Positions 17,710-29,641 of a DNA stretch of 64,000 nucleotides are shown here, piece by piece. A program made the position numbers and the translations under genes. The DNA lies in the NCBI GenBank assembly GCA_039654915.1, contig CM077594.1, positions 17,483,001 to 17,547,000 on the forward strand. The letters run 5' to 3'. The notes below the pieces were generated by a model. That model did no database searches and had not been told where the DNA came from. It saw nothing but the letters and a program-made list of their open reading frames with translations. Numbering within the stretch: position 1 is the first letter of the stretch; each line of letters begins with the position of its first letter. Source of the DNA: Aquilaria yunnanensis (lineage: Eukaryota > Streptophyta > Magnoliopsida > Malvales > Thymelaeaceae).

Positions 17710-18339
17710 ATGGAGAAAAGCCCAACTCGTAAATCCCGAAGTATTTGTGTATTTTCTGGGGCTTTTCCTGGAAAAGATGAAGAGTATTTAAAAGCAGCCA
17801 ACCATTTGGGTAGAGTATTAGCTGAGCGAAAAATACATTTAGTTTATGGAGGAGGTAGTGTCGGATTAATGGGAGGTGTAGCATCAGCAGCATCTCTAGG
17901 AGGAAGTCAAGTTTTGGGCATTATCCCTGGACCTCTGAAATTTATTTCTGGGGGCACGATTGGAGAAGAATTAGTGATTAAAAATTTGCAAGAGCGTGTG
18001 TTACAAATGCTTTTAAATGCTGATGCTTTTATCGCTCTACCAGGTGGTTTTGGCACATTGGGAGAAGTCTTTCAAATTGCTTCCATGACCCAACTTAATT
18101 TGCATAAGAAACCCATTGGGCTTTTAAATGTTAACAATTTCTTTACAGGTCTGATAGCTTTTATGGATTATGCTATGCAGAAGAATTTCATATCAAGAGT
18201 GGCACGGCGAATCATAATATCCGCAACAACTGCTGAAGAATTGCTAGATAAAATACAAGCTTTTGTTCCTGAACCAGATCCAGCAATGATTCAGATAGAC
18301 TGGACACGACAGTCTTTCCCGACCAGTTCACTCCCATAA
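17710..18339 (+). CDS. LOG-type cytokinin riboside 5'-monophosphate phosphoribohydrolase
   Basis: Intact, intronless, 209 residues, close to the usual LOG length (~200-220). Rossmann-like start SICVFSGAFPG (11-21), nucleotide-binding YGGGSVGLMGGV (46-57), and signature PGGFGTLGE (111-119) with catalytic E119; R96 matches the catalytic arginine of the M-x2-R-K motif, whose lysine is V97 here. LOG enzymes release the free cytokinin base and ribose 5-phosphate from cytokinin nucleotides in the cytosol. The segment LALHKKPIGLLN-like (130-140) and the ARRIIISATTAEEL-like end are also family features. Plant LOG genes have introns, so an intronless copy inside a retroelement suggests capture through RNA, or from a prokaryote or virus. 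It is the last gene before the 3' repeats, in the same direction as gag, with its own TATA box. Confidence 0.9.
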   Translation: MEKSPTRKSRSICVFSGAFPGKDEEYLKAANHLGRVLAERKIHLVYGGGSVGLMGGVASAASLGGSQVLGIIPGPLKFISGGTIGEELVIKNLQERVLQMLLNADAFIALPGGFGTLGEVFQIASMTQLNLHKKPIGLLNVNNFFTGLIAFMDYAMQKNFISRVARRIIISATTAEELLDKIQAFVPEPDPAMIQIDWTRQSFPTSSLP

Positions 18340-18884
18340 TGGTCATCTACTCACCCTGTTGAAGTATTGGGGAAGAAAGAAGCGATCTGATCCGTTTTTC
18401 TTGTCCTTTAGTTTTATTATCAGCATTTTCTTTCGCGTTTCAGTTTTTATTTTCAGGGAATTTCTTTTTTTATAATATAGCTTCGTCCATGCTGATATTA
18501 AAATCATAGGACAACGCCTTTAGGATGGAATGGCTGAGTAAAGAGTAATTTTTATTACTCTTGAGACGCATCCTATTAGGTCTACTAGGCATAACATTTT
18601 GGGGTAGTTAAGCTTTAACCTTATTCGGATGACATATCTCACAAGGGAATCTATATTTACTGAAGAAAATATTAGATGAACCTTGAATATTGATTCCAAA
18701 CATCCGTTCCCTTTACATAATTTGTCAGTGTTATTGTCATCATCAAGATTCACTCGTTTTATCGAAGCCTAATTCTTTGCGCTCGCCTATTATGAAAATT
18801 CACACTTTCGAAGAAAATTATTCCAATTTCAATTGCTTTCATATAAATTTCGCTCGAGGTCCTAAGGAAAGCTCCTTAGCCACA
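18340..18884 (+). other. Spacer after the LOG gene
   Basis: No frame or repeat recognised. A T-rich stretch at 18410-18480 may serve as a 3' end region for the LOG transcript. Confidence 0.5.
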
Positions 18885-19920
18885 AAATCAATTTTCATCA
18901 TCGGGGTTTTAAGGATCGAACCTTTGCCTCGAAAACAATCAATTTTCATCATCGGGGTTTTAAGGATGAGACCTTTGCCTCGAAAACAATCAATTTTCAT
19001 CGTCGGGATTTTAAGGATGGAACCTTTGTCTCGAAAACAATCAACGGTAGGACTGCTCCTAGCGTCGGGGTTTTAAGGATGGAACCTTTGCCTCGAAAAC
19101 AATCAATTTTCATCGTCGGGATTTTAAGGATGGAACCTTTGTCTCGAAAACAATCAACGGTAGGACTGCTCCTAGCGTCGGGGTTTTAAGGATGGAACCT
19201 TTGCCTCGAAAACAATCAATTTTCATCGTCGGGATTTTAAGGATGAAACCTTTGTCTCGAAAACAATCAACGGTAGGACTGCTCCTAGCATCAGGGTTTT
19301 AAGGATGGAACCTTTGCCTCGAAAACAATCAATTTTCATCATCAAGGTTTTAAGGATGGAACCTTTGCCTCGAAAACAATCAATTTTCATCATCGGGGTT
19401 TTAAGGATGGAACCTTTGCCTCGAAAACAATCAATTTTCATCATCGGGGTTTTAAGGATGGAACCTTTGCCTCGAAAACAATCAATTTTCATCATCGGGG
19501 TTTTAAGGATGGAACCTTTGCCTCGAAAATAATCAATTTTCATCATCAGGGTTTTAAGGATGGAACCTTTGCCTCGAAAATAATCAATTTTCATCATCGG
19601 GGTTTTAAGGATGGAACCTTTGCCTCGAAAACAATCAATTTTCATCATCGGGGTTTTAAGGATGGAACCTTTGCCTCGAAAACAATCAATTTTCATCGGG
19701 GTTGTAAGGATGGAACATTTGCCTCGAAAATAATCAATTTTCATCATCAGGGTTTTAAGGATGGAACCTTTGCCTTGAAAAGAATCAATTTTCATCATCG
19801 GGGTTTTAAGGATGGAACCTTTGCCTCGAAAACAATCAATTTTCATCATCGGGGTTTTAAGGATGGAACCTTTGCCTCGAAAATAATCAATTTTCATCAT
19901 CAAGGTTTTAAGGATGGAAC
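18885..19920 (+). repeat. 51-bp tandem repeat array
   Basis: About 20 units of a 51-bp motif around 'GGGGTTTTAAGGATGGAACC' and TTTGCCTCGAAAACAATCAA. Some early units are 62 bp and carry an insert with a short stem, GGTAGGACTGCTCCTAGC. Because 51 is a multiple of three, a long minus-strand frame of 17-residue repeats results (19223-19903); it is not a gene. Arrays just before the 3' LTR are a known trait of Tat-lineage elements and a source of satellites. Confidence 0.92.
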
Positions 19921-20403
19921 CTTTGCCTCGAGATCAATCAATCAATCCGAGGTTTTAAGGATAGAACCTTTGCCTCGAGATCAATCAATCAATCCGGGGT
20001 TTTAAGGATGGAACCTTTGCCTCGAGATCAATTATCAATCCGAGGTTTTAAGGATGGAACCTTTGCCTCGACATCAATCAATCAATTCGAGGTTTTAAGG
20101 ATGGAACCTTTGCCTCGAGATCAATCAATCAATCCGAGGTTTTAAGGATAGAACCTTTGCCTCGAGATCAATCAATCAATCCGGGGTTTTAAGGACGGAA
20201 CCTTTGCCTCGAGATCAATCAATCAATCCGAGGTTTTAAGGATAGAACCTTTGCCTCGAGATCAATCAATCAATCCGGGGTTTTAAGGATGGAACCTTTG
20301 CCTCGAGATCAATTATCAATCCGAGGTTTTAAGGATGGAACCTTTGCCTCGAGATCAATCAATCAATCCGAGGTTTTAAGGATGGAACCTTTGCCTCGAA
20401 AAC
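19921..20403 (+). repeat. 47-bp tandem repeat array (variant of the 51-bp unit)
   Basis: About ten units sharing GGTTTTAAGGATGGAACCTT with the previous array, but with the linker GAGATCAATCAATCAATCCG in place of AAAACAATCAATTTTCATCA. Confidence 0.9.
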
Positions 20404-20655
20404 AAATAATCAATCAATCAGTCCATCTTACAACGATAGGAGCTTTCCTATCGTTAGAGGTTCTAAGGACATTTCCTTAACCTAAAACAAACAATCAATC
20501 CATCAGTCCATCTTACAACGATAGGAGCTTTCCTATCGTTAGAGGTTCTAAGGACCTTTCCTTAACCTCAAACAAATAATCAATCAATCAGTCCATCTTA
20601 CAACAATAGGAGCTTTCCTATCGTTAGAGGTTTTAAGGACCTTTCCTTAAACCTT
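20404..20655 (+). repeat. ~84-bp tandem repeat with a hairpin, 3 units
   Basis: Each unit holds AACGATAGGA-GCTT-TCCTATCGTT, a perfect 10-bp stem with a 4-base loop (the third unit has one stem mismatch), followed by GAGGTTCTAAGGAC and CTTTCCTTAACCT. It is related to the insert in the 62-bp units of the first array. It may fold in element RNA; a role is not known. Confidence 0.85.
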
Positions 20656-20747
20656 ACTGTTTGGGCGGCGAGAACATTCTCAATGCCTACCTAAGCCGGA
20701 CGAAATTTGGTAACGACTTTGCATACATCATGTCCCATGAAGCATGC

Positions 20748-20758
20748 AAAGGGGGGCA
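20748..20758 (+). promoter_or_regulatory. Polypurine tract
   Basis: AAAGGGGGGCAGC runs straight into the 3' LTR start at 20761, the expected place for plus-strand priming. The same LTR start is seen in all copies. Confidence 0.85.
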
Positions 20759-20760
20759 GC

Positions 20761-23223
20761 TGTTGACACCCAATTTCGTCCGGGTGTTTTAAAATTTTGA
20801 AAAAAATTTTATTAAAAAAAATTAATTTTAAAAAAAAATATATTACTATTATTATTAAAAAAAATTTAATTAGTTTAAAATATATATTTTTTTTTTTTGT
20901 GAAAATTTGATTTAAAATGATATATGTGTGAATATGTGTATGTTTGAAATAAAATAAAATTTCATGAAAAAAATGACAAAAAATTAAAAGTTTGAGGTAA
21001 AAATGACAAAATTGAGAAGTTTCGGAAAAAATTGACAAATTCTAAAAGTTCCAGGAGCATTTGGTAGTTTGTCACATAAAATTTCGAGCCTGCCGACGTT
21101 TTTGGCTCCAATTGACAGAAAACGACAAAATTGTCAAAATCAGAAGCTTCAGGAACTTATCCAGAGGCTGAGAGACGTAAAGGACTAAAATTGTCATTTT
21201 ACCAATTTAAAAGATAAGTTTGAAATTTTTTATTAATTTATCCATCAACAGTTCAGCTAAACTTCCTCTATAAATAGCCCCCCAAATTTTGTGCTGAACA
21301 CAGAGAAAAATAGAAAGAAAAGCTTAGAGCTCCGTTTTTAAAATAGAAAAAATTACAGCCTTAGTCCCTAGCTCTCCTTCCTTTCCTCAGAAAATCTCAA
21401 AACTTTTCATTTTGACGATTAAGCCATCTTCTTCCCCCCCCCCCCGCGCCCTCTGTTTCCATTTCTCAGAATTCAGAATTTAAAATCAAGGGTACAACTC
21501 TCATTTAATCCTTCATCTTTTCAATTTCTTTCACTTTGGTCACTAACTTTGTATTTTATTCTTGCAGAATTAATTACTAACCCTTTTAATTTTTACTTGT
21601 TTGTTTATTATTTGTTTATTACTAACCCCTTTTTTTATTGTTGTTATTAACTTACTAACAACTAACTTTTAATACTATTATTGTTACTAACCTTTTAATT
21701 TTTGCATTATTACTAACTTTTATAATTGTTGTTAACAATTAATTAACTTTTATTATTGTTGTTAATTAATTAATTTAATTAACTTGGCTAACTTTTATTA
21801 TTGTTGTTAATTAATTAATTTAATTAACTTGGCTAGCTTTTTATTATTTTTGTTAATTAATTAATTTAATTAATTTGGCTAACTTTTTATTTATTGTTGT
21901 TAATTAATTTAATTAACTTGGCTAACTTTTTACTGTTGTTAATTAATTAATTTAATTAACTTGGCTAACTTTTTATTATTGTGGTTAATTAATTAATTTA
22001 ATTAACTTGACTAACTTTTTATTATTGTTGTTTAACAATTAATTTAATTAACTTTGCTAACACTTATTATTATTTTTAAAGTGGATGGCCAAAAAGCCCC
22101 ACTTTATTATTATTAATTTTTTTCTTTATATAATTTTTTTATTTAATTCACCTTTACCCTTTACTAATTAATAAATAAATGAAAATTAAAAGAAGATTAT
22201 TTTGTAATTAATTATTAAGGCTAATAAAAATTATTTTTAAAAAAGCCAATTATTTTTATTTTTATATACATGTTTTTAATTCTTTAAAGATAACAAAAAG
22301 TTAAAATTAATTTTAATAGTTATTTTTATCCAGTAAAAATAATAAAAAAATAAAAATAAAACCTGTTTAAAAAAATACATGAAAATTAAGACTTTATATT
22401 TTACTGATTTATTTAAAATATAACTTTTAAATCCACTAAAATAATAAATATTTTTCATTAAACAAGAAAACAAAAAGAAAATTAAAACAAGATAAGAAAA
22501 AGATAAGAAAGATAAGAAAAAGATAATAAAGATAAGAAAGATAAGATAAGATAAGAAAGATAAGAAGGAAAAGAAAGAAAAGAAAGAAAAATATAGAAAA
22601 TAAAAATTTTTAGATTATTAATGAATCTAAAAATTCTATAACAAAAAGAATTACGAATTAGTAATTAAACTAATAATTAATTCCATAAAAATAAGAATTA
22701 AATAATTAACTATAAATTAAATCAACTTACATATCCGGATGATCCGTCAGGATCTGCGGTTTAAAAAAAATATCACCCTTTTAATTAAATAAATTAAATA
22801 AAAAAAAAGATAAAAATCCATATTTACAATATGGATTAAATTATTTAAAAGTTCACCAAATTCCGTGTCCAAATGACTCGGCAGAGTCCATGGTTCGGAA
22901 TCAAAAATCTTCCGTGTCCAAATGACTCGGCAGAGTCCATGGTTCGGAAGTATAAAATTTCATACAAATTAATTAATTTAAAAATCCACATTTCGACTAA
23001 TCCAGTTAAAATTTCTAATTTTGAAAATTAACTGAGAATTATTTAAAAGCAAAGCAAAACAAAATTAAAATCAACTAAGGTGCCAATTTTTGGGCGTTTT
23101 AACAAAGTTGTTTTAACGTAACCGTACTCCCGATCCCCGAACTCTCGCAGACCAATTTTAAGGTGACCAATCGACCTAAGAAAACTGATTGGTGGCGACT
23201 CCCGAAAACCCGACGTTGCCACA
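20761..23223 (+). repeat. 3' LTR of copy A
   Basis: 2,463 bp, nearly identical to the 5' LTR. Differences seen include a longer C-run near 21437 (with CGCG), small changes in the A-run near 20830 and a few bases near 22065. It ends TTGCCACA at 23223 and is followed by the target duplication GTATT. Confidence 0.95.
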
Positions 23224-23228
23224 GTATT

Positions 23229-24017
23229 ATTTTTTTTTCCTTTTTACTCAAAGCGGAATTAAAAGAGACGAAATAAGAAATACAAGAGAAAATACCCGTA
23301 AGGTTACACTCTAATTCTGTGATGTAGTGGAAAGATCAGACCAAGAGCCTTTTATAAGGAGCAAAAACTTGCCTTTAATTGCCAGTGAACCATTTGAGAA
23401 AAGAGACTAGAGTGGCAAGATGATAACGTAATGCCCTTGGTAACCTCATCCCATGTTAAGACTTCTGTTTCTTTACAAATACACAGATCCTTTTTTAGGG
23501 TGCATGTGGTTGTTCACAAGACTTGTAACAATAAATTTAGACTCTTGACATTCATCACCACCAGATTGGCTGTAACCAGTTGAATTTTTGTGTTTGGTGG
23601 GAATTTTAGTAAGGTTAGAAAAATTGTCCTCGACACTGATCTACTCAACAGTATTGTGCCCCACATGAGAAAAGGAAATCTCCACATGCATGTCATGGAA
23701 TTGTCTATTTTGTTGATAAGATTTCACATGTATGATCTTCTTCACTTGTATCTTCTTCTTCTTCTTCTTGATGGGTTGATTGTTGCGCTTAAAAGATGAT
23801 AAGGACTTGGTCTAGATCATTTTGTAAGTTCTCCATAGATAACAAAGAACTGCCTTGCACATGGTTTGAATCCTTCTTGAAACTTTTGATCAAGAAACAT
23901 GACTACTTAATTGTGAAGTAATACAAATCAATATTCATCGGAATGATATCTTACTCACAATATCTACAAGTATCCCCTACATTTGTGAATTGAGGTTTTA
24001 AAACTACACAACACATT
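23229..24017. other. Intergenic; former distal upstream region of the ATL gene
   Basis: This DNA was next to 6482 before the retrotransposon landed. Short frames on both strands (23514-23799) show no known domain; a CTT microsatellite is near 23745-23770. Confidence 0.5.
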
Positions 24018-24165
24018 ATGATGGATAAATTTTGGTTGTATCTTGTACCAAGATCAAGTGATCAATTCATAAATGGAGTCGAGAATTTTTTAAATTTTAC
24101 TTTTGACAAATCAGCTAAAGATCGAAAAATTTTGTGTCCTTGTTGGAATTGTTGGAACATGAATC
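24018..24165 (+). pseudogene. CACTA (En/Spm) transposase-associated domain fragment
   Basis: The first ~49 residues of the frame (MDKFWLYLVPRSSDQFINGV, then FLNFTFDKSAK, then CPCWNC) match the pattern of the transposase-associated domain at the N-terminus of plant CACTA transposases: M-D-K-x-W, R-x-S, GV-x2-F, and CPC-x2-C. The rest of the transposase is missing; sequence after it is unrelated serine/proline-rich reading. No CACTA ends were found nearby, so it is a scrap. Confidence 0.65.
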
Positions 24166-25141
24166 TGTGTCCCCTTCCTCTTCCGATCCAGATCTTCTCC
24201 TCAAGCACCACAGCCCTGTCCATCACTTCACCATCCTCTGGTTCGCCAACGTACCCTTGTCTTCCTTTTCCTCATCCTCTCCACCACCCTTCTCCTCTCA
24301 AACGCACTTCCCTTCTTCCCCTCCCTCATGAACTCATCTTCGCTCTCCCCTTCACCCACTTCTACATCCAACACATCATCTCCTCATCCCCCACCTTTTT
24401 CAAGACCTCCAGTCTAGGCCAAATGTGACACGCTCTTCACCATTGTTTCAGCTTTCTGCTCTACACTTCTTTTGACATCAGCATCATTGGCAGATCTTCC
24501 ACTTATATCATCCTTCTCCCCTATGCCTATTGAGATCTTCTCAGCCTTCATCTAGGCAATTGACAAAAAGAGGGAATCTTTGTGGGTTCAGTTGGTGGAC
24601 AACACAGCTACCACTTAAAAGGCATGGACATTTGGACAATACAAAATAAATGAGTGGATGCCTTGATTTAGTAGAACATTTTGAAGGTAAGAGATCAAGT
24701 AGTTTCACACTCTTATTAAAAATCTCTTTCAGCTATCATTTGCAAGAATGATGATATCCATGTAGATGTCATCAGCTCACCATGTTGTAATTCATTCTCC
24801 ACCATTGCGCCACAAAGCCTCATTAGCCTTTGTTGTTCATCATCCTTCATCAGTAGCAATGGCATGATTATTGTGTAATTATAATTGCAGGAGCTAATCA
24901 TACCCTGCCATGGAACGCTTTCCTTTCTGCTATTCTACCATGCAAATTCATAAACCCCTGTATTCCACATTTATTCGCCCTTAATGGGAAGCCATAATTA
25001 CCCAGCAATCGTAACTTCAAATAATGATGACTTCTATCTAAATGCAACTCATCTAATCTAAACTATTCCACGTTGTGCTGCAGCTTCCCTAAGGTGGCCA
25101 TGTTATAACTTTTGAACAACCAACACAGTACCAGAATCACA
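24166..25141. other. Intergenic, degenerate
   Basis: C-rich stretch at 24160-24420 reads as low-complexity serine/proline in two frames; no domain recognised. The remainder has short frames only. Bases 25142-25146 (CTTGT) are the target duplication of the next element. Confidence 0.45.
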
Positions 25142-25146
25142 CTTGT

Positions 25147-28100
25147 TGTCACACCCCACACAGGCCCCAGCCCATGCACACTCTGTGCCTCTCACCAACC
25201 ACTACCCTGAAGGTCCAGAATACTTGGGTCTTTAAGAGTTATCATCAGAGTTTAGTTACCCAACCTTCATTAAGTAGATTATTGGGCATTCTTTTTATTG
25301 GCCTGGGAGGTGGCCCAGGATGTCCCTGCTTATTTTAGACCAAGACCTTGCAGCTTAAGCAAGCCCAACCCATTACTTGCAAAACAAGCAACACTTGCAC
25401 TTTTTCCTTTAAGTGCTTAACTTGTGTGCAATCAAGTGTACTAGTATTATGCATGGCAACAAAGAAGCCCATATCCATTTTCAAGCTTGAAAACACATAC
25501 ATATATGATGATGAGCATTCGGCCAAGTATAGTACACAAGGAAGCCAACATCAAAACATCATGCTGATAGTCATAAAGTCCAAAGAAACTTGGCTAACAT
25601 ACAGCCAACAAGTCCAACATACAAAGTCCACTAAGGCCCAAAATGCATAAGTCCAACATGGGCCCAAAAGTGCTTAAGTCCACAACTCAACAACAACTAC
25701 ATGGCAATCATGCCAAGGATGCAAATGGGCCCAAAACTTGCAACCCAATTCTCACATAGCCCATATGTACACAACTACCCATAATGCTCAAAGGGTACTA
25801 CAAAATGTGCACTATAGGTACAAGTCCAAAAGACCAAGTTATTGGTCTCCAAAGCCCACCAAGTCTCAAATGCCAAAAGCCCACTCAACCAACACCTCCT
25901 AGCTCAAGTCCCACAGCTAATCTCCTGCAAAACTTAATCCATTAAATTCGGCCTACATAAGACCATGGAATAAAATGCACATTTCAAGCCAAGAATTTGT
26001 TGGCACACATACCTTGGATAATAAGTAAACTTGGTACACAAAAACCAAGAAGTCCAAACAGAAGCACAATTACTCAAGCTCTTTACCCTTTCCTGAAAAT
26101 TCAACCAATAAGGGCAGTGAGTTTAAAACTCAGTAAGGATTCACACAACTCCAAAGGAGTTCATATTGTTAAGCATAAGCTTAACCTCCATAATCAAGCT
26201 AGTACCTACATCCAAAGACACAAAGACAAGGAAAATACAATTTGGCCGAAGCCTATATTCAACATATATCAATAATAAGTTGGTTAGCATGCACAATCAA
26301 TCAACAAAAGCACACAAACTCACACACACACCACTTCTTCAATTCGGCCAAAGCCACTAGCAAGTGCTCATGTACAATTTGCACACCATTTCTTCATGAA
26401 ATCATCTCCATTCCCCTCGAGCTCTCAAGTGCTTGATGGATTGGCCAAACCCACCAAGAACTTTACACTTGCCATTCATTGATTAGCTAATCAACCCATT
26501 GAACCATTAATTCCATATTGCCCTTCAAGCATACTAACATCACTTGGCAAATCTTGACCATCAATTAGTAGCTTCAATTACTTGTCATTAATCATGGAAA
26601 ATATACCAAGCACAAGTAATTCATGAATCCTTACCACACTTTTTAGCTTGAGTAAATTCGGCCTTGTTGGATTTCTTCCAAGTTAAGTTTGAAGCTTTAA
26701 TTCCAAGGGTGCTTTGGCTAATTTGTCCAACACAAGCTTGAATGTCTTAATCCAAGCTTCAATCTCCAAGTCCAAGTTACCTTTCATTTTCGGCCATAAA
26801 CACAGCCACCATGAGTTTCACATATCATTCACATAAACTCATGAAATCATCATTTCCATGCCAAAACACCATGAACTCACCAAGAACACTCAAGAACAAA
26901 CATGCACACCATTCGGCCAACTAGTGTTCTTTGGTGGTTTAGCTTCAAACTTTCGGTCCAAGGTTCTCCTAACACAATACGGCCTTCCTTTAGTCAATAT
27001 AACTCTTATTCATGGAAAACATACCATGGATTTAAGTAATCTTGAGCTTTTACCTCAAGAACAAGGCTGAAAATTCTGGACTTGCACAACCGAGCTCCAA
27101 ATCAACATGCAACACCAAGAACACCAAGTAAACTTCAAGAGAACTTCATGAACATGCATGAACATATTCGGCCATGCCTTGTTCCTTCAAGAACAAGCTC
27201 AAATCTTGATGCTCAACAAGGTATCTTCAAGAGTTTTGCTGGAAATTTGGATGTACACTCAAGAACACTCAAGTTTCGGCCAAGAATCAAGATGAACAAA
27301 TGAAGAACAAGCAAGAACATGGAAGAACATGGAAGAGCTTTGTGTTTCGGCCAAGTGCTCTCCAAAACCAACAAAGGCAGCAACTAAATGACAACTCCAA
27401 GGAATGTTTGCTGCATAAGAAGGCCGGCCATCATGTGCTCATTAACAAATCAATTTTTCAGCATATTCCAAGCATATTCCAAGCATATTCTCCCAAGCAC
27501 TAATACCCTTACCTTATTTTATTTGGTCAACAAGTATGGCAGCCACATTAGGACAATTGAATGGAATATTTGCTGCACATAAAGCCGCCACTTCACATGC
27601 CCATTAAACAAACCATTTCCAACTTCCAAGCCTTGCCCATCATGCACTCAACATTATTCCTTCATATTATATTGTATAATTCAAAGCATGGCTGCCAATT
27701 TGGGTGGGAGACAAAGGCGTACAGCCTTCAATTAATTTACTCAAGTTGGCTTAAATGCCAAGGAAATCCCCCAACTAAATTGCATGGCTCTTCCAACCTT
27801 CATTGTTTCCATATTTCCACTTTGGCCACCAAATTCAATGTAATTTCCAGCATTTCTTTTAAATTCTTGGCCCATATGCCAAGTACACAAAATGTGGACA
27901 TAATTGCATTATTATACCATATAAAATTCGGCCATCACACCATTCTTTTAGCAATAATTAATTCCATCTTCCATCATCACCAATAAACAAATCAATCATG
28001 CTCCACCATGAATAAACAATTCATTTCTTTGTCCTAGGTTTACCTTATTTTAATGGCTCCACTAGGCAACTTCCAATATTTTAATAGCTCCACTAACACT

Positions 28101-28554
28101 TCCAATTAATTAATTCAAGTCAAGTTGGCTGCCCATTGACCAAGAGCCACAAAATTGGCTTACCTCCTCTTTAGCCATCTCACAAAATTGCATGGCTGAT
28201 TTTGTCCATCCTTGGTTTGTAGTTTCAATTCCAACACTAGTCCAAGTTTTCAATTGAGTCCTCAAACTTTATTTCTTGCCAAGTCATACATAGTTTTCAT
28301 GTATGTGCAATTTGGCCCATAGTATTGCATAGTTCCATGTTAGTCACTAGTTACCAGTCCAGTTTGGTACTAGAACTTTATTTCATGGCATAGTTCACAT
28401 AGAACTTTTGTATGTGTAATTAAAACACATAATTCACATAGTCTTGTATTCTCATCACTAAGACCATGTTCAAACAAGTCCCTCTTGTATTTAATTTCAT
28501 GTCTTCATCATTCTCTTCTTGGCCATAGCCAAGTGCTAACTGGTGGTCCTGACA
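25147..28554 (-). mobile_element. Solo LTR, 3.4 kb, probably of a Ty3/gypsy chromovirus (Del/Tekay-like)
   Basis: Starts TGTCACACCCC at 25147 and ends GGTCCTGACA at 28554, so the termini form the inverted repeat TGTCA/TGACA. The flanking 5 bp are identical: CTTGT at 25142-25146 and 28555-28559. The interior is non-coding, with the motif TTCGGCC or GGCCGAA repeated at least eleven times between 25500 and 27930. Minus orientation is inferred because the GGGGTGTGACA end is typical of the 3' end of such LTRs. All small frames in this range are chance. Confidence 0.8.
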
Positions 28555-28559
28555 CTTGT

Positions 28560-29641
28560 CCAATACAACATGAAACTCTTTGCCAACAACAAAGCCAAAT
28601 GATGTCACTTTGAATTGAGAACGTGGCAATAGATTGCCACTTTCATGCACTTGAGTGTTCTTTTTATAGATTGTGAAATTTTTATTTGATATCTAAGATT
28701 TAAAACTCGATTCCTCCTTCCCTTCTTTGCCCATGTATATATATATATATTATAAGTGAATTAAATTCTTTATTAAATTTGTCATATGCTAAACATATAT
28801 ACAACAAAAGATAGTTGGGAATACGAAAGGAAAAAGCAAAAATAAGTAGAGGGATTAACAAATGAAGTTAATAATGCACTTCGTCTAACTAACCTTGTCA
28901 TTGTTTTGTGAAATATGCCTAACTAACTTTGTGAATATTGTCGATCATCGATATAATGATGAATCGAAAAGAAATTAATGATATTTGATTGCAAGAGTTG
29001 AAACCTTTATAATGTTTTGTGGGATCGATGATCAACAATAAAAAAGAATAATGAATTTACACTATTCGTGTAATTTCATTATAAAAAAGAAATTGTATCA
29101 TATGGATATTCTATTGTCATCTTCAAGCTGAAGTTAGAATAATGAATTTATGTGCTAACTAATTCATTAAGAATCGTCTTTGAACTAAGAATTTGAGATC
29201 GAATTTGACCTCGATTAGATGAGAAATTTTAAAGAATAAGAGATAGCTATCTCCTATATATAATGGGTAATTCAAATTAGGTTCACTAGATCTCCAATAA
29301 AGACAATACTCTATTTGGAAAAAGCAAAAAAAGCACACATAATCCAAAGGAAATGCTGGCTCAATTTTTAACTAGTTTAATATTATTCACATTAGATCCA
29401 GTCAAAGCAAGTAAGCAGCTAACCAATTTTTCATAACTAAAAGAATATGTAAAAACGAGTTTCGCCTTAAAAACAAATTTGGGTTCGATCGTTGTTAATT
29501 AAATCTTCAACTTTGCCGCGGTTTTACGCAATGGAATGAATGGTGTGTTATTATTATTATTGTTGTTGTTGTTAAGAGATTTTAATTTGCCTATTAACTG
29601 TTACTGTATTATCAGTGAGATGATTAACTATTGTAGTTATG
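28560..29641. other. Intergenic, nothing recognised
   Basis: AT-rich, with an AT dinucleotide run near 28735-28752 and an ATT/GTT microsatellite near 29550-29575. No coding frame with a known domain. Confidence 0.5.

Larger units (their letters stand above)
6483..23223 (+). mobile_element. Complete 16.7-kb non-autonomous Tat/Ogre-like LTR retrotransposon with cargo genes (copy A)
   Basis: Order: 5' LTR 6483-8938, primer site 8942-8959, gag 9915-11657, pol absent, repeat-rich region with a 63-residue frame (13455), three cysteine-rich viral-type genes (15082-17192), an ~86-bp repeat array (17241), a LOG-type gene (17710-18339), tandem repeats (18885-20655), purine tract 20748-20758, 3' LTR 20761-23223. 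Perfect target duplication GTATT at 6478-6482 and 23224-23228. The LTRs differ by eye at only a few places, mostly in homopolymers, so the insertion is young. No reverse transcriptase, RNase H or integrase motif was found in any frame. This fits the published idea of GAG-only non-autonomous elements (TR-GAG); the cargo is the exceptional part. A second copy starts at 56469. Confidence 0.93.

Noticed and set aside
19223..19903. Minus-strand 226-codon frame of 17-residue repeats (MMKIDxFRGKGSILKTP)
   Set aside because: It is the by-product of a 51-bp tandem repeat whose length is a multiple of three. No start context or domain, and the 47-bp variant units break any frame.
18885..20655. CRISPR-like array of regular repeats
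   Set aside because: Units are contiguous and nearly identical throughout, with no unique spacers, inside a plant retrotransposon; this is a satellite-type array.
25348..27986. Several 60-141-codon frames on the plus strand
   Set aside because: All lie inside the 3.4-kb solo LTR and have no domain or conserved starts.
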